A stretch of 64,000 nucleotides of DNA from JASHVB01 sp035508435 (GTDB lineage: Bacteria > Pseudomonadota > Alphaproteobacteria > Acetobacterales > Acetobacteraceae): assembly GCA_035508435.1 (NCBI GenBank), contig DATJNA010000209.1, positions 1 to 64,000 on the forward strand, in the 5' to 3' direction. The translations under genes and the position numbers were made by a program. This document shows, one piece after another, positions 53,264 to 62,765 of this stretch. How positions within the stretch are numbered: position 1 is the first letter of the stretch; every line of letters begins with the position of its first letter. The notes under the pieces are model-generated. The model was not told where the DNA came from and did no database searches. It was given only the letters and a program-made list of their open reading frames with translations.

Positions 53264-54286
53264 TCAGGCCACCGCCGCGGGTTTCTCGACGTGACCGCCG
53301 AAGCCGAAGCGCATCGCCGACAGCAGCTTGTCGGCAAAGTCCTCCGCACCGCGTGAGGCGAAGCGCGCATAGAGTGCCGCGCTGATCACCGGCGCCGGCA
53401 CGCCCTCATCGATCGCTGCTTCCACCGTCCAGCGGCCTTCGCCGGAATCGGAGACGCGGCCACTGAAGCCCTGCAGACCAGGACTATGATGCAGCGCCAG
53501 GGCGGTGAGGTCGAGCAACCATGAGCTGACAACGCTGCCGCGGCGCCACAGTTCGGCGACGCGGGCGATGTCGATATTGTACTGGTAGTGTTCCGGGTTG
53601 CGCAGGGGCGTGGTTTCTGCATCTGTCTCGGCCTGGTGCATGCCGGCGTCGGCGTGACGCAGGATGTTCAGGCCCTCGGCAAATGCCGCCATCAGACCGT
53701 ATTCGATCCCATTATGCACCATTTTCACGAAATGGCCGGCCCCGCTCGGGCCGCAATGCAGATAACCTTGCTCGGCGCTGTCCGGTTCGCCGCTAACGCC
53801 CTGCGTGCGAGGCGCGGAGGCGAATCCTGGCGCCAGCGCCTGGAAGATCGGATCCAGGTGGCGTACCGCGTCCGTATCGCCACCGATCATCAGGCAATAG
53901 CCGCGCTCGCGCCCCCAGATGCCGCCGCTGGTGCCAACATCGACATAATGCAGGCCGCTTTGCTGCAGCATGGTCGCGCGGCGAATGTCGTCGTGGTAGT
54001 AGGAATTGCCGCCGTCGATGACGATATCGCCGCGTGACAGCAATGGCGTCAGCGTTGCCAGGAACGAATCGACCGCGCCCGCCGGCAGCATCAGCCAGAC
54101 CGCGCGCGGTGGTTGCAGCATACGCACGAACTCCGCAAGGTTGGTGCTGCCTTTGGCGCCTTTGGAGAGCAATGGCTGCATCGCGGCCTGATTCTGGTCG
54201 TTAACCACAAGCTGGTGTCCCGCCGCCATCAGGCGCTCCACCATATTGGCGCCCATCCGGCCAAGCCCGATCATTCCGAGCTGCAT
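53264..54286 (-). CDS. gnd: 6-phosphogluconate dehydrogenase, decarboxylating (short type)
   Basis: Oxidative decarboxylation of 6-phosphogluconate to ribulose-5-phosphate. The 340-residue length matches the short NAD-preferring type (YqeC/GntZ-like). MQLGMIGLGRMGANM holds the cofactor motif. DGGNSYYHDDIRR and GPSGAGHFVKMVHNGIEYG (catalytic Lys and Asn) follow, then DSGEGRWTVEAA. Start ATG at 54286 fits the family; another ATG at 54310 overlaps the tkt stop (ATGA) and would add eight residues, so translational coupling is possible. Confidence 0.93.
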   Translation of the reverse strand: MQLGMIGLGRMGANMVERLMAAGHQLVVNDQNQAAMQPLLSKGAKGSTNLAEFVRMLQPPRAVWLMLPAGAVDSFLATLTPLLSRGDIVIDGGNSYYHDDIRRATMLQQSGLHYVDVGTSGGIWGRERGYCLMIGGDTDAVRHLDPIFQALAPGFASAPRTQGVSGEPDSAEQGYLHCGPSGAGHFVKMVHNGIEYGLMAAFAEGLNILRHADAGMHQAETDAETTPLRNPEHYQYNIDIARVAELWRRGSVVSSWLLDLTALALHHSPGLQGFSGRVSDSGEGRWTVEAAIDEGVPAPVISAALYARFASRGAEDFADKLLSAMRFGFGGHVEKPAAVA

Positions 54287-54306
54287 GATAGTGTCTCCGC
54301 TGTTCT

Positions 54307-56355
54307 TCATATATCACGACGGATCGCGCGCCGGGCCGCTTCGGCTACGCGCGTGGCGGTGAAGCCGAAATGCTCCGTCACCGCCTTGATCGGCGCGGAC
54401 ATGCCGAAGCTGTGCATCCCGAGCATGATGCCGCCTGGGCCGGCGTAGCGGTCCCAACCGATCGTCGAGCTTTCTTCCACAGTGACGCGTGCGGTGATGG
54501 ATGGTGGCAGGACAGCATCGCGATACGATTGCGGCTGCGCCTCGAACAACTCCCAGGACGGCATACTGACGACGCGAGCGGCGATGCCTTCCTCGGCCAG
54601 CAATTTCCTCGCCGCCAGGCACAATGAAACTTCGCTGCCGGTGCCTACGAGAATTGCTGCCGGCTCGCCCGGACCGTCGGCCAACACATAGGCGCCTTTG
54701 GCAAGGCCGCTGGCGGGGGCGTATTGCTGCCGATCGATCGTCGGCAACGCCTGGCGCGAGCAAATCACCGCTGCCGGACGATCCCGCAGGCCAAGGATGC
54801 AGCGATAAGCCTCGGCGGTTTCGTTGGCGTCGGCGGGGCGGATCACCACCATGCCAGGAATCGCACGCAGCGACACCAATTGCTCGATTGGTTGATGGGT
54901 CGGCCCGTCCTCGCCCAGGCTGATCGAATCATGCGTCCAGATGTGCATGACCGGAAGGTTCATCAGCGAGGAAAGCCGGATCGCGCCCCGGGCATAGTCG
55001 GTGAAGATCAGGAACCCCGAGCCGAAAGCCTTCAGCCCGCACAGCACCATGCCATTGACGATCGCGCACATGGCATGTTCGCGCACGCCGAAATGCATGT
55101 TGCGTCCGCGCGGCTCGCCGGGACCGCCAATGGCCTGCATATCCCCGGCGCCCTCGAACAACAGGCGCGTCTTCGTGCTGGGATCCAGGTCCGCGGCGCC
55201 GCCGACCAGCCAGGGGATTTGTTGCGCGATTGCATTCAGTACCTTGCCGGATGCGTCGCGCGTCGCCATGCCCTTGGCGTCGGCCGGGAACAGCGGAATA
55301 GCCTGCTGCCAGCCGTCAGGCAACGTGCCGCTGTGGATATGATCGAGCTGGGCCGCCAACTCCGGATGGGCTGCCCGATAGCGCTGGAGCAATGCCTGCC
55401 AGTCGCGATGCAGCGCCGCGCCACGGGCCCCCATTCCGGCCGCGAAGTGGCTGCGCACTCCAGGCGGAACGACGAATTGCCCATCAGGATCGAAGCCAAA
55501 GAACTGCTTGACCAGGCGCACTTCGTCCTCGCCGAGCGGTTCGCCGTGCGCTTCTTTCGTATCGTGCCGGTGCGGCGAGCCGTAACCGATGTGGCTTGGC
55601 ACAATGATCATCGAGGGGCGGTCGTTCACCGCCAGGACTTCGCGGTACGCGCGATCGAGCTGGTCCAGGTCGTTGGCGTCGCTGACCCGCGTGACGTGCC
55701 AGCCATAGGCGAGAAAACGCGCCGCCACATCTTCGGTGAAGGCGAGTTCGGTAGGGCCCTCGAGGCTGATCCGATTGCTGTCGTAGATCCAGCAGAGATT
55801 GCCGAGGTGATGATGGCCGGCGAGGGAGGCGGCCTCGCTGGCGATGCCTTCCATCATGTCGCCGTCGCCGCACAGTGCCCACACGCGCCAATTGAACAGC
55901 GGGAAATCCGGGCGATTATAATTGGCGGCAAGCCAGCGTTGCGCCAGCGCCATGCCGACGCTATCCGCGACGCCCTGGCCAAGTGGGCCCGTGGTGGCCT
56001 CCACGCCGGTCGTCCAACCGTATTCCGGGTGGCCCGGGCAGCGGGTATCAGGATGACGGAATGTCTCAAGGTCGTGCAGCCTGACCGCGTCAGTGCCATC
56101 AGACGCCTTGATGCCGCTAAGATGCATCAGGCAGTACAGCAGCGCGGATGCATGCCCGGAGGAAAGTATGAAGCGATCGCGATTCATCCAATCGGGCGTG
56201 GCCGGATCGTAACGCAGAAAACGTTGCCACAATACGTACGCCGCCGGCGCCGCGTCCATCGGCGTGCCGGGATGGCCCGACTTCGCCTGCTGGATAGCGT
56301 CAACCGCCAGAATGCGGATCGTGTTGATGGCAAGTTCGTCGGGAGTTTCGTTCAC
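54307..56355 (-). CDS. tkt: Transketolase, copy 2
   Basis: ThDP enzyme of the pentose phosphate pathway, 682 residues. KSGHPGTPMDAAPAAYVLW is near residue 25, the ThDP motif GDGDMMEG...DSNRISLE at about 164-195, HDSISLGEDGPTHQP near 475, and GTGSEVSLC near 575. It differs clearly from copy 1 at 34411, including Asp-Ser-Asn for Asp-Asn-Asn, so the two are not a recent duplication. It is first in the minus-strand set tkt-gnd-tal, and 113 bp downstream of rpoH. Confidence 0.95.
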   Translation of the reverse strand: MNETPDELAINTIRILAVDAIQQAKSGHPGTPMDAAPAAYVLWQRFLRYDPATPDWMNRDRFILSSGHASALLYCLMHLSGIKASDGTDAVRLHDLETFRHPDTRCPGHPEYGWTTGVEATTGPLGQGVADSVGMALAQRWLAANYNRPDFPLFNWRVWALCGDGDMMEGIASEAASLAGHHHLGNLCWIYDSNRISLEGPTELAFTEDVAARFLAYGWHVTRVSDANDLDQLDRAYREVLAVNDRPSMIIVPSHIGYGSPHRHDTKEAHGEPLGEDEVRLVKQFFGFDPDGQFVVPPGVRSHFAAGMGARGAALHRDWQALLQRYRAAHPELAAQLDHIHSGTLPDGWQQAIPLFPADAKGMATRDASGKVLNAIAQQIPWLVGGAADLDPSTKTRLLFEGAGDMQAIGGPGEPRGRNMHFGVREHAMCAIVNGMVLCGLKAFGSGFLIFTDYARGAIRLSSLMNLPVMHIWTHDSISLGEDGPTHQPIEQLVSLRAIPGMVVIRPADANETAEAYRCILGLRDRPAAVICSRQALPTIDRQQYAPASGLAKGAYVLADGPGEPAAILVGTGSEVSLCLAARKLLAEEGIAARVVSMPSWELFEAQPQSYRDAVLPPSITARVTVEESSTIGWDRYAGPGGIMLGMHSFGMSAPIKAVTEHFGFTATRVAEAARRAIRRDI

Positions 56356-56467
56356 CGTCGCATCTCCCTCGCCCGCTGGCCGCTTCGTTCGTGGACCCTA
56401 CGCAAACACGGGAAGCAATCCTTGTGCAAAGCCGCCGCCATTTGTCCAAACGGACCGGCACGCATTG

Positions 56468-57373
56468 CTACGCCGTGGCGGCGGACGTTCCTGCAGTCAC
56501 GGGTCCGGTGCGAGCAATCCGCGCAACCATCCGTGCCTTCATGGCTTTCTGCAGTTTCGTCAGCGCACGCACCTCGATCTGACGCACGCGCTCACGCGAA
56601 ACACTGTACTGCGTCGCGAGATCGTCCAGTTTCGTGGGAGCTTCCTTCAGCCATCGCTCGGTCACGATATGCCGCTCGCGTTTGTTCAGCACGTTGAATG
56701 ACTGTCCGAGAAGCATCTTGCGGTCTGCCAACTCCTCATGCTCCGCGAGCGCTGTTTCCTGATCGCTCGCGTCCTCGACCAGCGAATCCTGCCACTGTTC
56801 TTCCGCGTCCTGATACTTCGGCACATTCAGGCTGTGATCAGGCGCCGCCAGCCGACGGTTCATGCTGATCACGTCATGCGCCGGCACGTCCAGAGTCTGT
56901 GCGATGTGTGCAAGCTGGTCGGCCGGCAGGTCGCCATCGTCGATCACGTGCATGTGACCCTTCAGCCGCCGCAGGTTAAAGAACAGTTTTTTCTGTGCGG
57001 CCGTGGTGCCCAGCTTCACCAGCGACCACGAATGCAGGATATGTTCCTGCATGGCGGCCCTGATCCACCACATGGCATAGGTTGCCAAACGGAATCCGCG
57101 CTCCGGGTCAAAACCCCGAAGCGCCTGCATCATGCCGAGATTTCCCTCGCTGATCAGGTCGCCGAGCGGCAGGCCATAGCCGCGATACCCCATGGCGATC
57201 CGGACAACGAGCCGCAAATGGGAGGTCACCAGCTTATGCGCCGCGGCGAGATCCCGTGTGTCCCGCCATGCACGCGAAAGTGCGAGTTCTTCCTCGGCCG
57301 AAAGCAGCGGATATGCGTGTATGGTTTGCAGGTATCGCGACAGGCTTTCGGAGCCAGCGGGCTGAGTCAGCAT
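56468..57373 (-). CDS. rpoH: RNA polymerase sigma factor RpoH (sigma-32)
   Basis: Heat-shock sigma factor of 301 residues. Region 1.2 is YLQTIHAYPLLSAEEELALSRAW. Region 2 contains DLISEGNLGMMQALRGFDPERGFRLATYAMWWIRAAMQEHIL (described in part). The RpoH box QKKLFFNLRRLK at about 128-139 is specific to this group. Region 4 ends LATQYSVSRERVRQIEVRALTKLQKAM. Start ATG at 57373 follows GGAGGCTCGGCG. Alphaproteobacteria often have several rpoH genes; a related fragment lies at 59970. Transcription of tkt-gnd-tal downstream may include readthrough from here. Confidence 0.93.
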   Translation of the reverse strand: MLTQPAGSESLSRYLQTIHAYPLLSAEEELALSRAWRDTRDLAAAHKLVTSHLRLVVRIAMGYRGYGLPLGDLISEGNLGMMQALRGFDPERGFRLATYAMWWIRAAMQEHILHSWSLVKLGTTAAQKKLFFNLRRLKGHMHVIDDGDLPADQLAHIAQTLDVPAHDVISMNRRLAAPDHSLNVPKYQDAEEQWQDSLVEDASDQETALAEHEELADRKMLLGQSFNVLNKRERHIVTERWLKEAPTKLDDLATQYSVSRERVRQIEVRALTKLQKAMKARMVARIARTGPVTAGTSAATA

Positions 57374-58023
57374 GGTTATCGCCGAGCCTCCTTGAACGTT
57401 CGTTGGAGTTGCGACACCCGGGAGGCGAGCATCCGGATCCCTGTGACGCTGGCACGCGTCAGGGGAGCAATCTTTGCTGTTTCATTGATAAATTGTCTTT
57501 TCGTCATGTGCTTTGTAACACGGTAGCCGACCGCACGGGTCTAATTCGATCAGACAAATTCGAGCGGGAATTTGGAAGAACCGGTGGAAGGAAAGTTGTT
57601 GTATGGGGGCGTCGCCGGTTCCCCCCGGGCCGGCGATCGTTTCCTCCCCATGCGCGGTAACAATCGCGCCCACTCAATGGCGGACTCCAACACAGGAGTT
57701 CGCCATTCCTTTCAGTGGAGACGAGCAGATCCAATTGCGCTGATCGACTGAGAGCCCCAAGTGATCGGCATGATGCCGTCCGCTGTGCGGAAGGGTGTAT
57801 CTCGATGAACGAGTATTGACTCCCAACCGCCAACTATCAGCTTCGCCACGAGTTATAGCCTGGAGGGCGGTGGCAGATAAGCCGCAGATGGGTAGGCCGC
57901 ATTTTCGGCCTTCCATGCAAGGCATCGCCCGTTCGGACAATCGAAGCGTACCTCTGATGCGTAAGCCACGCAGCCAAGTCGTTCAGACTCCTCTTGTCTA
58001 ACCGTAACACTCGAGGAAACCCC
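57374..58023. other. Divergent intergenic region between rpoH and the sugar porter
   Basis: About 650 bp with no recognisable coding sequence. It contains the hairpin at 57676-57707. Promoters for rpoH (leftward) and the sugar porter (rightward) are expected here, but no consensus stands out. Confidence 0.5.
57676..57707. terminator. 13-bp hairpin, possible terminator
   Basis: AATGGCGGACTCC (57676-57688) pairs with GGAGTTCGCCATT (57695-57707) with one mismatch around AACACA. It is not next to any gene end, so its role is unclear; it may mark a lost gene or a small RNA end. Confidence 0.35.
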
Positions 58024-59391
58024 ATGAGTTTCTACTTCATCGCGGCCGTCGCCGCACTGGGCGGCCTGCTGTTCGGATACGACACCGGTGTAATTTCCGG
58101 CGCACTGATCTTCATCCGCCACGTGATGTTGCTATCGACCACCATGCAAGGCGTGGTGGTCGCGATTGCACTGGCGGGTGCGACCATTGGTGCGGCGGTG
58201 GTCGGCTATCTGTCGGATCGGGCCGGCCGTCGCCGCGTGATTTTGGGCGCGGGCCTGTTGTTCATCGCCGGCGCCGGTATTTCGGCCGTGGCGCAGGGCG
58301 TTGCCGTCCTGGTGGTCGGCCGGTTCCTCGTCGGCCTGGCAATTGGCGTCGCGTCGATGCTGACTCCGCTTTATCTCGCGGAGATAGCGCCGGCGAGCGA
58401 CCGCGGCGCGATCGTCTCGTTGAATCAGCTTTGCATCACCGCCGGGATATTGGTGTCCTATCTCGTCGGCTATGCACTTGCCGGAGCAACCGGCGGATGG
58501 CGCTGGATGCTGGCGCTGGGCGCAGTGCCCGGCATCATTCTGTCCGTTGGCATGCTGGTTCTGCCGGAAAGTCCGCGGTGGCTCGCCGGACATGGGCGGA
58601 TATTTGAAGCGGAAAGCGTGCTCCAGCGGCTGCGAGGCACCGCCGACGTATCGCAAGAACTGGGCACGCTGCGCCGTGACATCGCGCGCGAAAATCGCAA
58701 GCTGACCAGCGCTTGGGAGCTGCTGTCGCCACGCCTGCGTCGTCCGCTGATTATCGGCGTCGGGCTGGCCATGTTCCAGCAGATCACTGGCATCAACACG
58801 GTCATCTACTTCGCGCCGATCATCTTCCAATCGGCGGGTCTGTCTTCCGCCGCGACGTCGATTCTTGCAACGGCTGGTGTCGGTGCTGTCAACGTGATCA
58901 TGACGATCGTGTCGATCTGGCTGATCGACCGTCTCGGTCGGCGGCAGCTCCTCTACTGGAGCCTTGGCGGCATGACGGTCACACTGTTCGTGTTGTCATA
59001 CGCTTTCTTGGGTGGCACATCGGGTGAATTGGCCTGGGTCGCCGTGCTGTCGGTGGCAGCCTATGTCGGCTTCTTTGCCATCGGCCTGGGCCCGGTGTTC
59101 TGGCTGCTGATCGCCGAGATTTTCCCGCTGGCGCTGCGCGGCCGGGCGATGAGCCTCGCCACGGTGGCGAACTGGGGCTTCAATCTGATCGTTTCGGCAA
59201 CTTTCCTCAACCTGGTGGGTGCGTTCGGCAGCACAGGGGCCTTCCTGGTCTACGGCGTGCTCAGCCTGGCAGCGTTGGCTTTCGTCGCCGTGACGGTGCC
59301 TGAGACGAAAGGCCGCACCCTGGAGCAAATCGAGGCAGCGCTGGACGCCGGAGCGCCGCAGCCCGCACCGGTGCAAGTCAGTTCGATGTGA
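58024..59391 (+). CDS. MFS sugar porter (sugar:H+ symporter family)
   Basis: Inner-membrane sugar importer of 455 residues and about 12 helices. Sugar-porter signatures are GGLLFGYDTGVISGAL near residue 13, GYLSDRAGRRRV near 60, GRFLVGLAIGVASMLTPLYLAEIAP near 100, LPESPRWL near 180, QQITGINTVIYFAP near 250, and the end VPETKGRTLEQIE. Substrates of the family include glucose, galactose, xylose and arabinose. The ATG at 58024 follows CGAGGAAAC. A porin fragment follows at once, which suggests a former sugar-uptake pair. Confidence 0.93.
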   Translation: MSFYFIAAVAALGGLLFGYDTGVISGALIFIRHVMLLSTTMQGVVVAIALAGATIGAAVVGYLSDRAGRRRVILGAGLLFIAGAGISAVAQGVAVLVVGRFLVGLAIGVASMLTPLYLAEIAPASDRGAIVSLNQLCITAGILVSYLVGYALAGATGGWRWMLALGAVPGIILSVGMLVLPESPRWLAGHGRIFEAESVLQRLRGTADVSQELGTLRRDIARENRKLTSAWELLSPRLRRPLIIGVGLAMFQQITGINTVIYFAPIIFQSAGLSSAATSILATAGVGAVNVIMTIVSIWLIDRLGRRQLLYWSLGGMTVTLFVLSYAFLGGTSGELAWVAVLSVAAYVGFFAIGLGPVFWLLIAEIFPLALRGRAMSLATVANWGFNLIVSATFLNLVGAFGSTGAFLVYGVLSLAALAFVAVTVPETKGRTLEQIEAALDAGAPQPAPVQVSSM

Positions 59392-59649
59392 ATGGTGTCT
59401 CGCATTGCCATGCTGATCTGGCCTGCCGCGGTCGCCACCGCGGCAGCTCGGACCCAGGTCGATACTTCCGGCTTCCAGCCGTTGTCGCGGGCCTTTGACC
59501 CGACACTCCCTCCATTCGATCCGCCGCCAGGCGAACACCTGCTCGGCGATTGGGGCGGGATCCGGCCGCAACTGGAAAACCGCGGCATTCACCTCCAGCT
59601 CGGCGCCATCGTCGAATTCGCCGTGTTCCGGTTCAAGGCCGGCGTGTAG
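59392..59649 (+). pseudogene. OprB-type carbohydrate porin, N-terminal fragment
   Basis: The 85-residue frame begins right after the sugar-porter stop. It has a signal-like start (MLIWPAAVATAAA) and LLGDWGGIRPQLENRGIHLQLG, the conserved beginning of OprB carbohydrate-selective porins, then stops at 59649. A complete OprB is about 400-450 residues, so nearly all the barrel is gone. It is read as a dead fragment. Confidence 0.65.
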
Positions 59650-59969
59650 TTCCAACAGTACACGACAACACATGCCGCGTTGGGCGTGCCGTCCGCAAGA
59701 TTGCGGACGGCGTGCGTCACCGAGCACTCTCCGACAGACCGCCGGACTGTTGCGGCACACGGGGGCGGCGCGGCGGCGATGGCGAGAACAGCCCAGCCAC
59801 CCACCCCCTCGCCCCGTGCAACAGTGTACGCCGCGTAGCGCGTATTCGCGGTCACGGACGCCCTTCTTATTGTCGGGCGTGGAAGTGTTCGACAGTCAGA
59901 CGGGTTGATAGAGCCCCATCACGGTCGCGTGATCGACAGTCGCCTTCGGGGTGGTCGAGGAGTCCAACA
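59650..59969. other. Intergenic stretch after the porin fragment
   Basis: About 320 bp with no recognisable domain in any frame; probably decayed porin sequence or leader of the sigma-like gene. GAGGAG at about 59957-59962 is the ribosome-binding site of that gene. Confidence 0.4.
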
Positions 59970-60410
59970 ATGTCCGCAGGTGCCACCGGACGCGACGATT
60001 CGTCGCGCATCGTGCCGCCGGTATTGAGCGCTGAAGAAGAAAAAGCCCTGTGCCATCGTTGGTACGAGCACCATGACGTGGCGGCGGCCGAGCGGCTGAT
60101 CGGCAGTCAACTGCACCTGATCGCGGGGATCGCGATGGCGCATCGTGACTGCGGGGCAGTGACACAGGAGCTGATCGGCGAAGCCTATATCGGCCTGATG
60201 CGTGCGGCATGCCGCTACAATCCGACTTGCGGTACAAGGTTTGCCACTTACGCTATCCGGTGCGTTCGGGCTGCCATTCAACAGAAGATCGAGCGTGCCG
60301 CGCCGTCGCCGCAGACAGGCGCGTTTCGGACCCTCATGCCGCCGCCGCATGCGCGCGGCGGCAAGCGGCGCGCGCCGATTCGGTTCGTATCGAAAATGCA
60401 GGCAGGGTGA
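59970..60410 (+). CDS. Truncated sigma-70-like protein, regions 1.2 and 2 only
   Basis: The 146-residue protein aligns with the front of RpoH-type sigma factors: PPVLSAEEEKALCHRWYEHHD (region 1.2), then LIGEAYIGLMRAACRYNPTCGTRFATYAIRCVRAAIQQKI (described in part) for region 2. The -10-reading aromatic pair in RpoH (YAMWWIRAA) reads Ile-Arg-Cys, and regions 3 and 4 are missing; a basic Pro/Arg-rich tail follows. GAGGAG lies eight bases before the ATG, so it may still be translated. It is 5 bp upstream of the AraC gene. It could be a pseudogene or a core-binding regulator. Confidence 0.7.
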   Translation: MSAGATGRDDSSRIVPPVLSAEEEKALCHRWYEHHDVAAAERLIGSQLHLIAGIAMAHRDCGAVTQELIGEAYIGLMRAACRYNPTCGTRFATYAIRCVRAAIQQKIERAAPSPQTGAFRTLMPPPHARGGKRRAPIRFVSKMQAG

Positions 60411-60415
60411 GTGTC

Positions 60416-61006
60416 ATGGGCGTCACGCAGGTGATCGACGGATATGCGCGAATTTCTCGTAATCAATCCTCCTACGAATCAGCCTCGGAACTCTCGTCGC
60501 TCGCAGTGGTGACGAGATTCCTCGACGCCGCATTGCGGATGTGGGACGACGATCGGATCCAGGCGAAATCGCAGGTCAAGATTGCGGCCGCGATGCTGCG
60601 CAGTTACACCGACGACCCAGCGGAGGACGGCGAACCCGCAACGCCCTTGCCCGACACGCGCGGCCTCGCGCCGTGGCAGACACGCAAGGTCAAGGAATTC
60701 ATCGACGCATCGCTCGACTCTACGATCCGCCTGCAAGAGTGTGCGAGCAAGGCCCGCTTGAGCACCAGCTATTTCTCGCATGCCTTCAAGGCGACGTTCG
60801 GCACGACAGTATGTCATTACATCCGATGCCGGCGCGTTGAACGGGCACAGCAGCTCATGCTGTTGACGAACCAACCACTTTCACAGATCGCGCTCGCCTG
60901 CGGCTTCGCCGATCAGGCGCATTATTGTCGCGTGTTTCGTGACGTTGTGGGCCTGAGCCCAAATCTCTGGCGCCGCCGGAACATGAATCTGGCGCCGGAC
61001 GAATAA
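60416..61006 (+). CDS. AraC-family transcriptional regulator, paralogue 2
   Basis: The 196-residue protein closely matches the AraC gene at 36536-37129 along its whole length, from MGVTQVIDGYA to the end RRRNMNLAPDE. The double helix-turn-helix (about 90-190) includes STSYFSHAFKATFGTTVCHYI and FADQAHYCRVFRDVVG. It follows the truncated sigma gene by 5 bp, so the two are probably one transcript. The N-terminal 80 residues have no known ligand domain. Confidence 0.88.
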   Translation: MGVTQVIDGYARISRNQSSYESASELSSLAVVTRFLDAALRMWDDDRIQAKSQVKIAAAMLRSYTDDPAEDGEPATPLPDTRGLAPWQTRKVKEFIDASLDSTIRLQECASKARLSTSYFSHAFKATFGTTVCHYIRCRRVERAQQLMLLTNQPLSQIALACGFADQAHYCRVFRDVVGLSPNLWRRRNMNLAPDE

Positions 61007-61145
61007 GGGCGGCAGCCAGTGCGCTATTGAACTACCGGCCTGATGCCCAGGCAGCATTGTCATCGATATAACCTTCCCGGCAAGGCACTGACCTGACTAC
61101 GAATGCCCGGCCGAGACACTTGACGAGCAATGGCGCCTGCTCGGG

Positions 61146-62765
61146 TTATTCGGATGCGATCGCCGCGCCCTTCTTCGCGACGGAGCGCTTCATCAGCAGC
61201 ACAACGAACACAAGTACGGCGGTGACGACCGCCAGCACCCAGAACACATCGAAATAGGCAAGCGCCGAGGCCTGTTGCTCGCGCACGTTTGCCAGCGCCT
61301 GCAACGCCAGTTGCCGTGCGCCAACCGGGTCGCCGGTCTGTTGCAGGAACGGCGCGGCAGCCTGATCCAGGAAGGAACGTGCCGCCGCGTTGAAGGGATC
61401 GAGCCATTCGCCGAGACGGAGGCTGTGGAACTGGTCTCGGCGCTCTTGCATCGTTTGCGCCAGCGAGGTCCCCACGCTGCCGCCCTCGTTACGCAGGAGG
61501 CTCAACAGGCCGACTGCGGCGCCACGCAGCTCGATCGGCATATACAGGTAAGCGGCCACGTTTGCGGGGGCAAAGCAAATTGCCAGCCCGCCGACCAGCA
61601 CCACCCGTGGCCAGACCGCCTGCCCCGGACTGATGTCCAGGTTCATCTGCGACATCCAGTAATTTCCTGCGGCCATGGTCAGCAGGCCCAAAGCAATCAC
61701 CCACCGCGCATCGGCTCCACGACCGAGCGTGCGCCCCACCAAAGGCATGGCGATGACGGCAAAAAAGCCAGCCGGCGACATGACCAGGCCGGCACTCAGC
61801 GCGTCATAGCCGAACAGCGACTGGAGCAAGGCGGGCAGGGAGGTGCTGGCAGCGTACAGCACCGCATAGGCGCAAAAGATGATGATGCAGCAGGCGGCAA
61901 AATTCCTCTCGCGCAACGGCCGGAAATTGACCACTGGGCTCCGATGGCGCAGTTCCCATACGATCAACCCGACCAGGCCCACGGCGAACAGGATCAACAG
62001 CGTCTGCACGCGCCAGAATGGGTCGCCCAGCCAGTCCCACTCCTGGCCCTTGCTGAGCATCACCTCCCAGCAGATTATCACGAGCGCCAGCAGAGACAGC
62101 CCGACGCCATCGAAGCTGAAAGGCTGCCGGCGCAATTTGAGCCGCTGCGCCGTGAGGTAGTCGGGATCGCGGAGCGTGAGGGCGCACGCACCCAGCGCCA
62201 TCAGTCCCACGGGCACGTTGATCCAGAACACCCACCGCCAGGAGTAACTGTCGGTGATCCAGCCGCCGAGCGTGGGACCGACGACCGGCGCGATCAGCGC
62301 AGCCAGGCCGAACAATGTCATAGCCATGCCTTGCCGTTCCACCGGGAAGGCATCCAGCAGCACGCCCTGGCTCGATGGTTGAAGGCCGCCGCCGGCGAGG
62401 CCTTGAAGTACGCGGAACAGGATGAGTTGTCCGAGGCTCGTGGCCATTCCGCACAGTCCGGAGGCCAGAGTGAACACCGCAATCGACAGCAAAAAGTAAT
62501 TTCGGCGGCCGATATGGGCGATCAACCAGCCGGTGATGGGCAGAATGATCGCGTTGGCTGCAAGGTAGCTGGTGATGACCCACTCGCCATCATCGACCGT
62601 CGCCGACAGGCCGCCCGCGATGTAGCGCAGTGCTACGACCGCGATCGTGGTGTCCAGCACCTCCATGAAGGTTGGAACCACGACAACGGCGGCAACGAGC
62701 CAAGGATTTATCGCCGTGCGTGGCCCCGAATTCGGGACGATCGACGACGCGATCGCGCCGCTCAT
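61146..62765 (-). CDS. DHA2-family MFS efflux transporter (EmrB-like)
   Basis: Drug exporter of 539 residues and about 14 membrane helices. Motifs are FMEVLDTTIAVVALRYIAGGL (motif D1), GWLIAHIGRRNYFL (loop 2-3), and APVVGPTLGGWITDSYSWRW (antiporter motif C). RNEGGSVGTSLAQTM lies near residue 430. It overlaps the HlyD/EmrA-like gene upstream by 4 bases. It is less like the copy at 39340 than a recent duplicate would be (539 versus 502 residues). Confidence 0.92.
   Translation of the reverse strand: MSGAIASSIVPNSGPRTAINPWLVAAVVVVPTFMEVLDTTIAVVALRYIAGGLSATVDDGEWVITSYLAANAIILPITGWLIAHIGRRNYFLLSIAVFTLASGLCGMATSLGQLILFRVLQGLAGGGLQPSSQGVLLDAFPVERQGMAMTLFGLAALIAPVVGPTLGGWITDSYSWRWVFWINVPVGLMALGACALTLRDPDYLTAQRLKLRRQPFSFDGVGLSLLALVIICWEVMLSKGQEWDWLGDPFWRVQTLLILFAVGLVGLIVWELRHRSPVVNFRPLRERNFAACCIIIFCAYAVLYAASTSLPALLQSLFGYDALSAGLVMSPAGFFAVIAMPLVGRTLGRGADARWVIALGLLTMAAGNYWMSQMNLDISPGQAVWPRVVLVGGLAICFAPANVAAYLYMPIELRGAAVGLLSLLRNEGGSVGTSLAQTMQERRDQFHSLRLGEWLDPFNAAARSFLDQAAAPFLQQTGDPVGARQLALQALANVREQQASALAYFDVFWVLAVVTAVLVFVVLLMKRSVAKKGAAIASE

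Noticed and set aside
54724..56697. Long open frame on the plus strand (657 codons)
   Set aside because: It is antisense to the second transketolase and part of rpoH; low-complexity composition.
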